DNA from: Desmospora activa DSM 45169
GTDB taxonomy: Bacteria; Bacillota; Bacilli; Thermoactinomycetales; DSM-45169
Assembly (NCBI RefSeq): GCF_003046315.1
Contig: NZ_PZZP01000001.1
Span: 558,001-622,000 of the forward strand
Reading direction: 5' to 3'
DNA: 64,000 bases
The stretch's first letter is position 1. Every line of letters starts with the position of its first letter. The translations under genes and the position numbers were made by a program. The notes beneath the pieces are model-generated. The model had not been told where the DNA came from. It was given only the letters and a program-made list of their open reading frames with translations, and did not search any database. This document shows positions 32,492 through 40,675 of this stretch, piece by piece.

Positions 32492-33640
32492 CTAGGATTC
32501 AAGTGGAATAACGGCTTCTATCTTTAAGCCATGTGGCGAATTTGGCGTAAATTGAATGCTTCCGCCGACTGCTTTGCATCGTTCCATCATTCCGCCTAAA
32601 CCAAATCCAATCGTTAACGTCTTTTCACTACTGAAATGTCCGTCATCGCTGATGATCAACTTCACATGTTTATTTTTCTCTTCCAAATAAATGTGAACCT
32701 GGTTCGCATCTGCATGTTTAAGGATATTGGTTAGCGCCTCTTGCAAGACTCGATAAAGGATAACACTCCGTTCTACCGGCCACTCACTGAGGGGGCCGAT
32801 TTCTTTGTATTTCATTTGTAAGCGTGAATTGGCCTTTACCTGGGATACCAGACCTTTCAGCGCAATCGGGCCAAGGCCTTTTTCATCTTCTGACCATTCT
32901 CTTACAGCAAGCCGTACTTCCTCCATGCCTGTGCGAGCGACTTTCAGCAGTTCATCGACATTGTTTGTAGCGGTGACTGGATCGTTTGGAATCATCAGCT
33001 TCAAGGCTTGTAGTTGCACAATGAGTGAGGTCATCTGATGTCCAAGCCCATCGTGAATTTCACGTGCCAGTCTGGTCCGTTCCGTCAACGCTGCATAGCC
33101 CATCGCCTGGATCGAGGTTTGTTGCAATTCCGAATAGGCTGCATTTAATTGCGCAAGCTGTTTTTGATTCGTTTGATGGGCAAGACGAAGCAAGCTTTGG
33201 TTTCTAACGGCGAAATACATCAAGACAGCGGCAAACAGCGCACCTACAGAAAGCTGGTCGATCATCATCATGACAAAAATGAGCATCACCGTGATTACCG
33301 CGAGGGGATTGGTTGTGTGGCTCCACTTAGGCTCTGCTATACCCAGTAGATATAACAGCGGCCAGAAAATGCGATGATCCGGGTAGTCCGGGAATATCAA
33401 GCGAATGATACCCACCACGATGGCAAGGGTGCAAACGACAAAAATATATCGCTTCTGATTCCACCATGATTGGTGCCTTACTATGATGAAAAGGTAACCG
33501 ACCATAAAGCTGAAGTGAATAAGGAGAACGGGGATATCTTGAAACGGATTGTCAGGAAGAAACAAAACAAACAAGAGAATGATAAAGGTGAGATGGACAC
33601 CATCGAAACCGCGCGAGTGAAAGATGGATTTTTTCATCAT
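32492..33640 (-). CDS. NarL-type membrane sensor histidine kinase
   Basis: The 382-residue kinase has five or six membrane segments in the first 160 residues and no large outer domain, as in DesK/LiaS-like sensors. It has a HisKA_3 dimerisation region with EIHDGLGHQMTSLIVQLQALK (phospho-His in EIHDGLGH, near residue 194) and a C-terminal HATPase with VLQEALTNILKHADA and IGFGLGGMMERCKA. A membrane or envelope signal is likely. ATG 33640 (or the adjacent ATG) follows GAAGGAATAA. The next gene is divergent, with a perfect palindrome between them. Confidence 0.93.
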   Translation of the reverse strand: MMKKSIFHSRGFDGVHLTFIILLFVLFLPDNPFQDIPVLLIHFSFMVGYLFIIVRHQSWWNQKRYIFVVCTLAIVVGIIRLIFPDYPDHRIFWPLLYLLGIAEPKWSHTTNPLAVITVMLIFVMMMIDQLSVGALFAAVLMYFAVRNQSLLRLAHQTNQKQLAQLNAAYSELQQTSIQAMGYAALTERTRLAREIHDGLGHQMTSLIVQLQALKLMIPNDPVTATNNVDELLKVARTGMEEVRLAVREWSEDEKGLGPIALKGLVSQVKANSRLQMKYKEIGPLSEWPVERSVILYRVLQEALTNILKHADANQVHIYLEEKNKHVKLIISDDGHFSSEKTLTIGFGLGGMMERCKAVGGSIQFTPNSPHGLKIEAVIPLES

Positions 33641-33697
33641 TTTATTCCTTCAATTGGTTGGTTTTCATCATTATATCAAGTCGATCCGCCTTAATCA

Positions 33698-33713
33698 TCT
33701 ATCGATCGATAGA
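33698..33713. promoter_or_regulatory. Perfect 16-bp palindrome between divergent genes
   Basis: TCTATCGATCGATAGA is fully self-complementary. It lies midway in the 160-bp divergent spacer between the NarL-type kinase gene and the membrane protein gene, a position suited to a shared operator. The binding protein is unknown; the adjacent response regulator is the first candidate. Confidence 0.45.
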
Positions 33714-33802
33714 GGCATTGCGCAAAAATCAACCTCAGATAGACGAAAAGGGAATTGCATCGTGATACTTTTGATATGCAACCGAGAAAGGGAGGAATTT
33801 CG

Positions 33803-34261
33803 ATGGAAATAGCCAACGGAGAAGATGTCACAAAGAAAAGAAAACGGAGACAGAAATGGAATGTTATCGTTCAGTTGATAAAAAAACGATGGCCCTCTTT
33901 GGTGGCGCTGGCCATCGCTGCTACAGGACTGCCAGCTTCCGCGGACCCGATGTCGATGATTCTTGTTATCGCTGCACTGGTATATCCGATTTCAGGCGCC
34001 ATTCGCGGCCACCTTCGCGGCGTCCGTACAATCTTGATCCAAACGATCGCCTTTCTCCTTTTTGCTACGATCGCATTGGTAGCCTTGTACGTCGATCGAG
34101 AAATCGGATTGATCCTATTGGCAGCCGGTTATCTCGGCCACTCAGTCTGGGATCTTGTCCACCATCGGACTGGAATGATGGTCCTGCGAGGGTATGCGGA
34201 GTTTTGTGCTGTCTTCGATTTTCTTATTGCAGTCGTTCTTCTGGCTCCGCTCTTGCAGTAA
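33803..34261 (+). CDS. Small integral membrane protein of unknown function
   Basis: The 152-residue product has a basic N-terminus (VTKKRKRRQKW) and four hydrophobic segments (roughly 37-55, 57-70, 80-100, 130-150). It also has a GYLGHSVWDLVHHRTG loop with two histidines. I do not recognise the family. ATG 33803 has GGGAGGAATTTCG upstream at good spacing. Its divergence from a membrane-sensing two-component system suggests it is the regulated output, by analogy with such gene pairs. Confidence 0.7.
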   Translation: MEIANGEDVTKKRKRRQKWNVIVQLIKKRWPSLVALAIAATGLPASADPMSMILVIAALVYPISGAIRGHLRGVRTILIQTIAFLLFATIALVALYVDREIGLILLAAGYLGHSVWDLVHHRTGMMVLRGYAEFCAVFDFLIAVVLLAPLLQ

Positions 34262-34307
34262 CATACAATTGAAGGCACACCAAGTGGTAGGCATCATTTC
34301 ACTTAAT

Positions 34308-34355
34308 AAAAAGACGATACGCATCCCAACGTGGGTACGCGAATCGTCTTTTTTT
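34308..34355. terminator. Rho-independent terminator
   Basis: The 11-bp perfect arms AAAAAGACGAT/ATCGTCTTTTT enclose a 24-nt loop, with an extended T run on the plus strand and a T-rich tail on the minus strand. Confidence 0.75.
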
Positions 34356-34492
34356 GGCCATATTATTGAGAGTAATTTCGATCTAATTGTTATGCACAAG
34401 CGATGTGGTAAGCGTGTTTGCACCTTAAATATGCTTTTATTTGGGATAAATACATTTCATCTCAATCGAACAGTTGTCTTTCAACTTTCAAC

Positions 34493-34513
34493 AAATCGTA
34501 ATGATATTGATTT
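34493..34513. promoter_or_regulatory. Candidate Zur box upstream of the ABC importer operon
   Basis: The 21 bp match the Bacillus Zur consensus (AAATCGTAAT-N-ATTACGATTT) at 17 of 20 defined positions: the left half is perfect and the right half has three central mismatches. It lies about 60 bp before the start of the binding-protein gene. A weaker overlapping Fur-like reading exists at 34502-34516. Confidence 0.6.
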
Positions 34514-34575
34514 ACAACGATAAATTCATATGCTATCATTACCCTCAACGACATCTGTCATGGTGGGGGAAGAGG

Positions 34576-36102
34576 ATGAAAAGAGAATACAAATTAGGGT
34601 TGGTTCTACTTCTATCGATTGTTGTTTTAACCGCTTGCTCTGTTGGCTCTGGTGACGAACGAGGGGGAGAGAAAGAGGTAAACCTCCTTTTTAATTTTGC
34701 GACCCATTCACTCGATCCCAATGTGGATTCCAGCTATGTACCGTTACGTGCCGGGGTTACGGAAACTTTGGTTCGTTTGAATGATGAAAAGTTGGAAATT
34801 GAGCCGTGGCTGGCGGAAAGCTGGGACAGTGAGGACGGGAAAGAGTGGACGATTCAGCTGCGGGATGGGGTTACCTTTCATAACGGAAAGCCGATGGATG
34901 GAAAAGCGGTAAAAGCATCACTGGAGCGGGCGATGAATGATAATGTCGCCATCAAAAATGCACTGCGGATTGAGTCGATCGAAGTGGATGGAAATACGCT
35001 ACATATCAAAACAAAAGGGTATTTTCCGGAATTTCCGTCTGAATTGGTTAGTCCCTATACTTCGATTATCGATGTAACGGAGACGGATTTTGTCAATCGG
35101 CCGATTGGGACGGGGCCTTTTGCGGTTACGTCTTTTACACCAGGCAGTGTGGTAAAGCTGAAACGTTATGACGATTATTGGGATGGTCCAGCAAAGCTGA
35201 AATCTGCACAATTTTCCTTTAATGAAGATGCTAATGCCCGCTCTCTTGCGTTGGAATCCGGTAGCGCCGATATTGTCTTTCGACCGGAGGTGGAGAGCGT
35301 TCCCCATCTGGAGGAGCTGGAGGGGATCACGGTAGAGTCCACCTCTACTTTTCGTGTACACCAGTTGACAATGAACCTCCAACGAAAAGCGTTGCAAGAT
35401 GTCAATGTGCGTAAGGCGGTAGACGCTTTATTGGATCGGCAATCGATTGTGGATACGATTTTACACGGACATGCGGAAGTGGCAGAAGGGCCATTTATGC
35501 CTTCATTCTCCTTTGCACCGGACTATTCGAAGAAAGAGCGCGGACCGGAAGCGGCACGAACCTATCTGAAGAAGGCGGGATACACGGAAAAGAACGGGGT
35601 GATGCAAAAAGACGGGAAGCCGCTTCGTTTTACCTTGCTTACCTATGGTTCCCGTGCGGATTTGCCGCTGATTGCGCAAGTGTTTCAATCGGATGCGAAA
35701 AAACTGGGCATCCAAGTGGAGATTCGTCAGATTGAAATTCCAGAGGAGTATATGGCCGCCAATCGAGACTGGGATTTAACTACGTATAGTAATTTGACGG
35801 CGCCGCGCGGGGATGCAGGTTATTATCTAAACGCAACATACCATCCGGACGGAGCCTTAAACTTTAGCGGTGCCGATGATGATAAATTGACCGCTCTCTT
35901 GGACGAGTTAAATGTAACCGTCGATCCGAAGGAGCGAGCATTGCTGTCGGAAGAAATCGCTCAATATGTGGATCAAAAAGTGCTTAATTCATTTGTGTTA
36001 TATCCCCATACCTTGGTGGCCTATAACGCGGATAAAGTGAAAAACTGGGTGACGACCCGCAGTGAGTACTATATGTTGACGAATGAGTTGGATGTGAACT
36101 AA
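34576..36102 (+). CDS. Nickel/peptide-type ABC transporter substrate-binding lipoprotein (NikA/CntA-like)
   Basis: A 508-residue SBP_bac_5 family protein with a lipoprotein signal (lipobox LTAC). It has typical blocks PWLAESWDSEDGKEWTIQLRDGVTFHNGKPMDGKAV, GTGPFAV, KLKRYDDYW and DVNVRKAVDALLDRQSIVDTIL. Cluster order and sequence resemble nikA/cntA, which bind nickel or metal-metallophore complexes, though peptide substrates cannot be excluded. ATG 34576 follows GGGGGAAGAGG. It is the first of five tightly coupled genes (SBP, two permeases, two ATPases). A Zur-like site upstream argues for zinc-responsive expression and thus metal or metallophore import. Confidence 0.85.
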   Translation: MKREYKLGLVLLLSIVVLTACSVGSGDERGGEKEVNLLFNFATHSLDPNVDSSYVPLRAGVTETLVRLNDEKLEIEPWLAESWDSEDGKEWTIQLRDGVTFHNGKPMDGKAVKASLERAMNDNVAIKNALRIESIEVDGNTLHIKTKGYFPEFPSELVSPYTSIIDVTETDFVNRPIGTGPFAVTSFTPGSVVKLKRYDDYWDGPAKLKSAQFSFNEDANARSLALESGSADIVFRPEVESVPHLEELEGITVESTSTFRVHQLTMNLQRKALQDVNVRKAVDALLDRQSIVDTILHGHAEVAEGPFMPSFSFAPDYSKKERGPEAARTYLKKAGYTEKNGVMQKDGKPLRFTLLTYGSRADLPLIAQVFQSDAKKLGIQVEIRQIEIPEEYMAANRDWDLTTYSNLTAPRGDAGYYLNATYHPDGALNFSGADDDKLTALLDELNVTVDPKERALLSEEIAQYVDQKVLNSFVLYPHTLVAYNADKVKNWVTTRSEYYMLTNELDVN

Positions 36103-37047
36103 ATGCTTCGTATTATTGGAAGGCGATTTCTGGAGGTTGCTCTTTTTCTCCTGGTTGTGACCTTTGTCAGTTTTCTTTTTATGCGACTTGCTCCAGGAGA
36201 TCCAGTGTTATCGATTCTGCGAGTGGATGATGTCTCGGTGACCACCCAACAAATCGAGGAGCTGCGGGAGGAACTGGGGTTTAATGATTCGTTGCTGGTG
36301 CAATATGGGCATTGGCTAATTCAGTTTGTGCAACTGGATTTTGGACGTTCCTATATAACCAACCAACCGGTGCTGGATACGATTTTAGCCAGCCTTCCGG
36401 CAACCATTGAGTTAACGATTGGATCGTTGTTGGTCATGCTGTGTGTGGCGATTCCCCTCGGCTCTTTGGCTGCGTTATACCGAAACCGTTGGATTGACCA
36501 GGTGAGTCGAGGCGTGTCCTTATTTGGTGCAGCCGTGCCTAGCTTTTGGTTGGGGCTCATCTTGATCGATTGGTTTGCGGTGCGTTGGAATCTCCTTCCG
36601 CCCATGGGCAGGGAGGGGCTTTTTTCCGCTATACTGCCGTCGTTGACACTGGGACTGGCTATATCTAGTGTCTATGTGCGGTTGCTGCGTTCCAGTTTGC
36701 TTGATTCCTTGAGTCAGGAATTTATACGGGCGGCCCGATCAAGGGGATTATCAGAGGGACGAATCTTTTTTGCCCACGCTTTTCGCCACAGCCTTCCGCC
36801 GGTGATCACCGTTTTTGGTGTTAGCCTCGGTAGCTTGATTGGCGGGGTTGTGGTGATCGAGGTGATTTTCGCCTATCCAGGTATCGGTAAGTTGGTGGTG
36901 GACGCCATCCGACAACGTGATTACCCGATGATTCAAGGCTATATCTTTGTGATGGCGGTGATTATTTTTGTCGTTAATAGCGGGGTCGATTTATCCTATC
37001 GCTATTTAAATCCGGAGTTGCGGCTGAAGGAAAGGAAGGGAAGCTGA
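36103..37047 (+). CDS. ABC importer permease, NikB/OppB type
   Basis: The 314-residue protein has six membrane segments. The N-terminal FLFMRLAPGDP motif of OppB/NikB permeases is present, as is the cytoplasmic EAA-type loop FIRAARSRGLSEGRIFFAHAFRHSLPPVI that docks on the ATPase. The start ATG abuts the stop of the binding-protein gene, and the stop overlaps the next ATG by one base, so translation is coupled. It forms the channel with the next protein. Confidence 0.92.
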   Translation: MLRIIGRRFLEVALFLLVVTFVSFLFMRLAPGDPVLSILRVDDVSVTTQQIEELREELGFNDSLLVQYGHWLIQFVQLDFGRSYITNQPVLDTILASLPATIELTIGSLLVMLCVAIPLGSLAALYRNRWIDQVSRGVSLFGAAVPSFWLGLILIDWFAVRWNLLPPMGREGLFSAILPSLTLGLAISSVYVRLLRSSLLDSLSQEFIRAARSRGLSEGRIFFAHAFRHSLPPVITVFGVSLGSLIGGVVVIEVIFAYPGIGKLVVDAIRQRDYPMIQGYIFVMAVIIFVVNSGVDLSYRYLNPELRLKERKGS

Positions 37048-37895
37048 TGGAGCTCGTCTTAGCAAAAAAACGGCAGCCAAGCAAGAAACACTGGAAAAAG
37101 GCAGCTTTACTTACGGTGCTTGCTTTTCTGCTGGCAGTTGTGATTTACACCTTCCTTATACTGAAGCATGATCCCACACTGGTCGATATGGCTGCCAAAA
37201 TGGAACCCATGAGCTGGGAACACCCATTGGGTACGGATCATCTGGGGCGGGATGTGTTGACACGGCTGTTGCTCGGCGGGCAACTAACGGTGGGTTACAG
37301 TTTTCTGGCGCTGGTGCTCGCCGTTGTTATCGGTGTTCCCTTTGGGGTGTTTGCCGGGTATAAAGGGGGCTTGATCGATCGTACATTTATGCGCATCGGC
37401 GATACGTTTTTAGCGTTTCCCGATACGATTGTGGCCATTGTGCTGAGTGGTCTCTTAGGGCCAGGCATCGGCAATCTGTTGCTGGCGATTGTGGCGGTAA
37501 AATGGGTCGGCTATGCCAGGCTCGTACGTAGCACCGTGATCAACGAGTGTCAAAAAGACTACATCACTATCGCTAAAATTAACGGTCTCGGTTCCGGCGG
37601 GATTATGAGGAAGCATTTGTTTCCCCATATCATCGGGAATGTGTTGGTCCTTGCCAGCCTTGATCTCGGGAAGATTATTTTGCTGATCTCTTCCCTCTCC
37701 TATATTGGGTTGGGGGCACAGCCGCCTGTACCGGAGTGGGGAGCGATGCTTAATGACGCTCGCCCCTATTTTCGTGCCAATCCGTCCTTGTTGGTGTATC
37801 CGGGATTGGCGATTGTGATGGTTGTTTTTATCTCAAATATAATCGGAGATTCCTTACGTGATCGATTTGATGTGAAAAAGGAGATACAACCGTGA
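37047..37895 (+). CDS. ABC importer permease, NikC/OppC type
   Basis: The 282-residue protein has a basic N-terminus, one membrane segment, then HPLGTDHLGRDVLTRLLLG, a hallmark of OppC/NikC permeases. Further membrane segments and an EAA loop (CQKDYITIAKINGLGSGGIMRKHLFPHI) follow. It pairs with the preceding permease. It overlaps both neighbours by 1 and 4 bp. Confidence 0.92.
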   Translation: MELVLAKKRQPSKKHWKKAALLTVLAFLLAVVIYTFLILKHDPTLVDMAAKMEPMSWEHPLGTDHLGRDVLTRLLLGGQLTVGYSFLALVLAVVIGVPFGVFAGYKGGLIDRTFMRIGDTFLAFPDTIVAIVLSGLLGPGIGNLLLAIVAVKWVGYARLVRSTVINECQKDYITIAKINGLGSGGIMRKHLFPHIIGNVLVLASLDLGKIILLISSLSYIGLGAQPPVPEWGAMLNDARPYFRANPSLLVYPGLAIVMVVFISNIIGDSLRDRFDVKKEIQP

Positions 37896-38692
37896 GCATT
37901 TTAGCCGTCAGGCAATTGTCCGTCTGGGGAAAAGAGAAGCGGATCGTCGATTCGATCTCCTTTGATATTCACCAGGGAGAATGGTTTGCGCTTGTGGGAC
38001 AGAGCGGTAGCGGCAAAAGCGTAACCGCTGCGGCCATTGGACAGCTTTTGCCGCCAAATCTGTACGCCACTGGGGATGTTCGTTACCGTGACAAAAATAT
38101 AGTAACCCTCTCCGAAACCGCCATACGCCAGCTCCGTGGAAAACGTCTCTCGTATATTTTTCAGGATTATCAGGGCTCGTTTACGCCGTTTCTGACGATT
38201 GGGCGTCATTTTGAGGAGTATCAGCGGACCCATCTCAATCTCTCAAGAGCAGCCCGGAAACAACAGGCGGAGGAAGCCCTTCGTTCCGTTGGCCTGTCAG
38301 AACAACTGTACAATCGATACCCCTTTCAACTGAGCGGTGGCCAGCTTCAGCGGGTATCGATTGCCATCGCCCTGCTGTTGAAGCCGGATATTCTGGTGGC
38401 GGATGAGCCGACCACCGCTTTGGACAGTGTCTCTTCATTTCAGATTTTACAACTGTTATCCCGACTACAGGATGAAACCGGATGTGCAATTTTGTTTATC
38501 ACCCATGATTTGCGCCATGTGAAGAAGTACGCCGACCAGATCGCCGTCATGAATGAAGGGGCCATCGTAGAAAGCGGAGCGGCAAAAAAGATCCTGGGTA
38601 ATCCGAGCCATCCCTATACACGGACGCTGATTCGCTCAATGCCAACCTTGGTTCAACGGGATGCGCTAACCCCTGAGGGGGTGTTGCCATGA
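37892..38692 (+). CDS. ABC importer ATPase, NikD/OppD type
   Basis: The 266-residue ATPase starts with GTG 37892, overlapping the permease stop. It has Walker A GQSGSGKS (about 36-43), signature LSGGQLQRV, Walker B ILVADEPTTALD and the switch His in FITHDL. It ends with the oligopeptide/nickel-type tail NPSHPYTRTLIRSMP that stabilises the nucleotide domains in this family. It couples ATP hydrolysis to import with its partner ATPase downstream. Confidence 0.93.
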   Translation: MSILAVRQLSVWGKEKRIVDSISFDIHQGEWFALVGQSGSGKSVTAAAIGQLLPPNLYATGDVRYRDKNIVTLSETAIRQLRGKRLSYIFQDYQGSFTPFLTIGRHFEEYQRTHLNLSRAARKQQAEEALRSVGLSEQLYNRYPFQLSGGQLQRVSIAIALLLKPDILVADEPTTALDSVSSFQILQLLSRLQDETGCAILFITHDLRHVKKYADQIAVMNEGAIVESGAAKKILGNPSHPYTRTLIRSMPTLVQRDALTPEGVLP

Positions 38693-39453
38693 CCCTGTTG
38701 GAGGCGGAAAATATCTATAAAACCGTTGATAAGGACATCTCGGTGCTTCAAGACGTCAGTTTTTCCTTGCAGGAGAGGGCGTGTCTCGGCCTGGTAGGAG
38801 AGAGCGGTTGCGGCAAGAGTACACTTGCCCGCTGCCTTTTACAGATTGACGCCATCGATCAGGGACGGATACTGTTTAAAGGGACTCCTCTTCATTACAA
38901 AAGCGAGCGACAGCTAAAACCATACCGTCGACACATTCAAGCGGTCTTTCAAAATCCCACTGCTGCGTTAAATCCAAAGCTGAAAATCAAAGATTCACTT
39001 TTAGACCCCTATCTGCATTATAGGAATCAGGTTGAATTTAAACACTTTCATGCAACCAATAGCCGGAAGTTTGTCGCACAATTGTTGGAAGCGGTCGAGC
39101 TGCCGGCAGACTTAGGCAACCGCTATCCCCATGAGCTGAGCGGCGGGCAAAAGCAACGTGTGACCATCGCTCGGGCTATCAGTATTGAACCGGCAGTAAT
39201 TATCTTAGATGAACCGACGGCCAGCCTGGATGTTTTGTCGCAAGAATCGGTGCTCCGCTTGCTGGATGGATTGCGAGAGCAATTGGGGGTTTCGTATCTT
39301 TTTATTTCACACGATTTGGCGGCGGTTTATTCCATGAGTACCTCAATCATGGTGATGCGCCAAGGGATGATTGTGGATCAGTTTGATAAAGAAGACCTCT
39401 TCGCTCCAGATCGTCATCCATACACCCGGGAGCTGATTGCTATGTTTGAGTGA
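38689..39453 (+). CDS. ABC importer ATPase, NikE/OppF type
   Basis: The 254-residue ATPase has Walker A GESGCGKS, a QNPTAALNPK Q-loop, signature LSGGQKQRV, Walker B VIILDEPTASLD and FISHDLAAV. The tail ends DRHPYTRELIAMFE, again of the peptide/nickel type. It is the last gene of the operon, overlapping the previous gene by ATGA, and is followed by a terminator at 39532. No cntKLM-type metallophore synthesis genes lie next to it, so a metallophore, if used, is made elsewhere or taken from others. Confidence 0.93.
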   Translation: MTLLEAENIYKTVDKDISVLQDVSFSLQERACLGLVGESGCGKSTLARCLLQIDAIDQGRILFKGTPLHYKSERQLKPYRRHIQAVFQNPTAALNPKLKIKDSLLDPYLHYRNQVEFKHFHATNSRKFVAQLLEAVELPADLGNRYPHELSGGQKQRVTIARAISIEPAVIILDEPTASLDVLSQESVLRLLDGLREQLGVSYLFISHDLAAVYSMSTSIMVMRQGMIVDQFDKEDLFAPDRHPYTRELIAMFE

Positions 39454-39531
39454 TTGGTAAAGGGGATATGGGTGAAAGGAAATGGTAGCCAACCGACGTA
39501 GTTTAGGTCTGGATCCTTGTGATTAAAAAAT

Positions 39532-39561
39532 AAAACCCCTGAACTCAATCCAGGGGTTTTT
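39532..39561 (+). terminator. Terminator of the ABC importer operon
   Basis: The perfect stem AAAACCCCTG/CAGGGGTTTT has a 9-nt loop and ends in a T run. Confidence 0.85.
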
Positions 39562-39673
39562 GTTATGGGGAACGGGGGAAAATGGGTGATCGGCCAACTT
39601 TTTATCCTTTCCTACACTGCTGCATTAGTGACAGGAACAGGGAAAGTCAACCGCATATGTTCATGACTTTTGA

Positions 39674-39704
39674 TTGTTATTTCATAAAATTTGTCTTACA
39701 ATAT
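39674..39704 (+). promoter_or_regulatory. Promoter and probable operator of the FadR-type regulator gene
   Basis: TTGTTA (39674-39679), 17 nt, TACAAT (39697-39702). The -10 is embedded in TTTGTCTTACAATAT, which recurs at the -10 of the aldarate operon; its core TTGT-CTT-ACAA is an inverted repeat of the kind bound by FadR/GntR proteins. Confidence 0.65.
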
Positions 39705-39737
39705 TATTGGCAAATCATTTTGGAGAAGAGGGGTTTA

Positions 39738-40439
39738 ATGGAAGGGGAAAAGGGGAGGCCATCCATTCAGTCGGTCAAACGAAATACATTATCCAAACAA
39801 GTTATTGAACATATCCTTCAATTATTGATCAATGGTCAATTGAAGCCTGGAGATAAGCTCCCTTCTGAAATGGAATTGATGGAACAACTTGAGGTGAGCA
39901 GACCGGTTTTACGTGAAGCGATGAGCTCCTTGGAAACCATGGGAGTCATTACCCGTAAGACAAGGGAAGGCACCTTTTTTAACAATAAAATTGGGAGCAA
40001 GCCATTTTCTGTTATGCTGGCCTTGTCAATGGATAATTTACCGGCCATCATCGAGGCGAGAATGATTTTGGAATTGGGACTGGTAACAACAGCTGCCGAA
40101 AAAATAACGGATGAAGAGCTCGCCAAATTAAAAGAGACGATCGACCGCATCGCGGAAAGCAAGGACAACAATTATGGAGAATGGGATAAAGAATTTCATC
40201 GCATCATTGCTTACAGTGCAGATAATCCTGTAGTAGAAGGAATGATTGACGCCCTGCTGATTGCCCATAGCAAAACTGATAGTTTGATCACGTACCGTGA
40301 GCGCGATCTCACCGTGGAGTACCATTCGGCGATTTACGAGGCACTGGCCAAACGGGATCCGCATGAAGCGTTTAGCCAAATGTATCGTCATCTTCGTTAT
40401 GTGCGGGAAAAAATCTTAAAAACCCATTCCCCTGAGTAA
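39738..40439 (+). CDS. FadR-type GntR regulator of the aldarate operon
   Basis: The 233-residue regulator has an N-terminal GntR winged helix (LSKQVIEHILQLLINGQLKPGDKLPSEMELMEQLEVSRPVLREAMSSLETMGVI) and a C-terminal all-helical FCD ligand-binding domain. The FCD domain contains metal/ligand His candidates in WDKEFHRIIAY and VEYHSAIYEAL. The comparable gene in B. subtilis is ycbG in the glucarate/galactarate cluster. It probably binds an aldarate or pathway intermediate and represses both itself and the following operon through the shared TTGTCTTACAA sites. ATG 39738 follows GAAGAGGGG; a much longer in-frame reading is not supported. Confidence 0.92.
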   Translation: MEGEKGRPSIQSVKRNTLSKQVIEHILQLLINGQLKPGDKLPSEMELMEQLEVSRPVLREAMSSLETMGVITRKTREGTFFNNKIGSKPFSVMLALSMDNLPAIIEARMILELGLVTTAAEKITDEELAKLKETIDRIAESKDNNYGEWDKEFHRIIAYSADNPVVEGMIDALLIAHSKTDSLITYRERDLTVEYHSAIYEALAKRDPHEAFSQMYRHLRYVREKILKTHSPE

Positions 40440-40454
40440 TCGATGTCCACTAAT

Positions 40455-40487
40455 AAGCCTGTCTGAGAACGATCAGAGGGCTTTTTA
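40455..40487 (+). terminator. Terminator after the FadR-type regulator
   Basis: An imperfect stem (AGCC/GGCT and TCTGA/TCAGA around a bulge) is followed by TTTTTATTT. Confidence 0.6.
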
Positions 40488-40524
40488 TTTTTGCAACGAA
40501 ATTCAAACTTAATCAAAAATTATA

Positions 40525-40575
40525 TTGTCTTATCATCCTATTTGTCTTACAATATGATTTAAGAAATCGCTTACA
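40525..40575 (+). promoter_or_regulatory. Promoter, GntR operator and cre-like site of the aldarate operon
   Basis: TTGTCT (40525-40530), 17 nt, TACAAT (40548-40553). The motif TTTGTCTTACAATAT around the -10 is the same as upstream of the regulator. AGAAATCGCTTACA (40562-40575) differs from the CcpA cre consensus TGWAANCGNTNWCA only at the first base and would lie just after the transcription start, a normal place for repression. Confidence 0.65.
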
Positions 40576-40675
40576 GAAGGAGGGGTCGAAGGCTTTTGCT
40601 TCAAGAGGCTGATACAGTCCTTATGCACCTAGAAAGCCCTATCTGTCGGAAAAAACAAGGTGAGGAGAGAGCCTG

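Noticed and set aside
34502-34516. Fur-box reading (TGATATTGATTTACA) upstream of the ABC importer
   Set aside because: It matches 11 of 14 defined positions but overlaps a better Zur match; it is mentioned only as an alternative.
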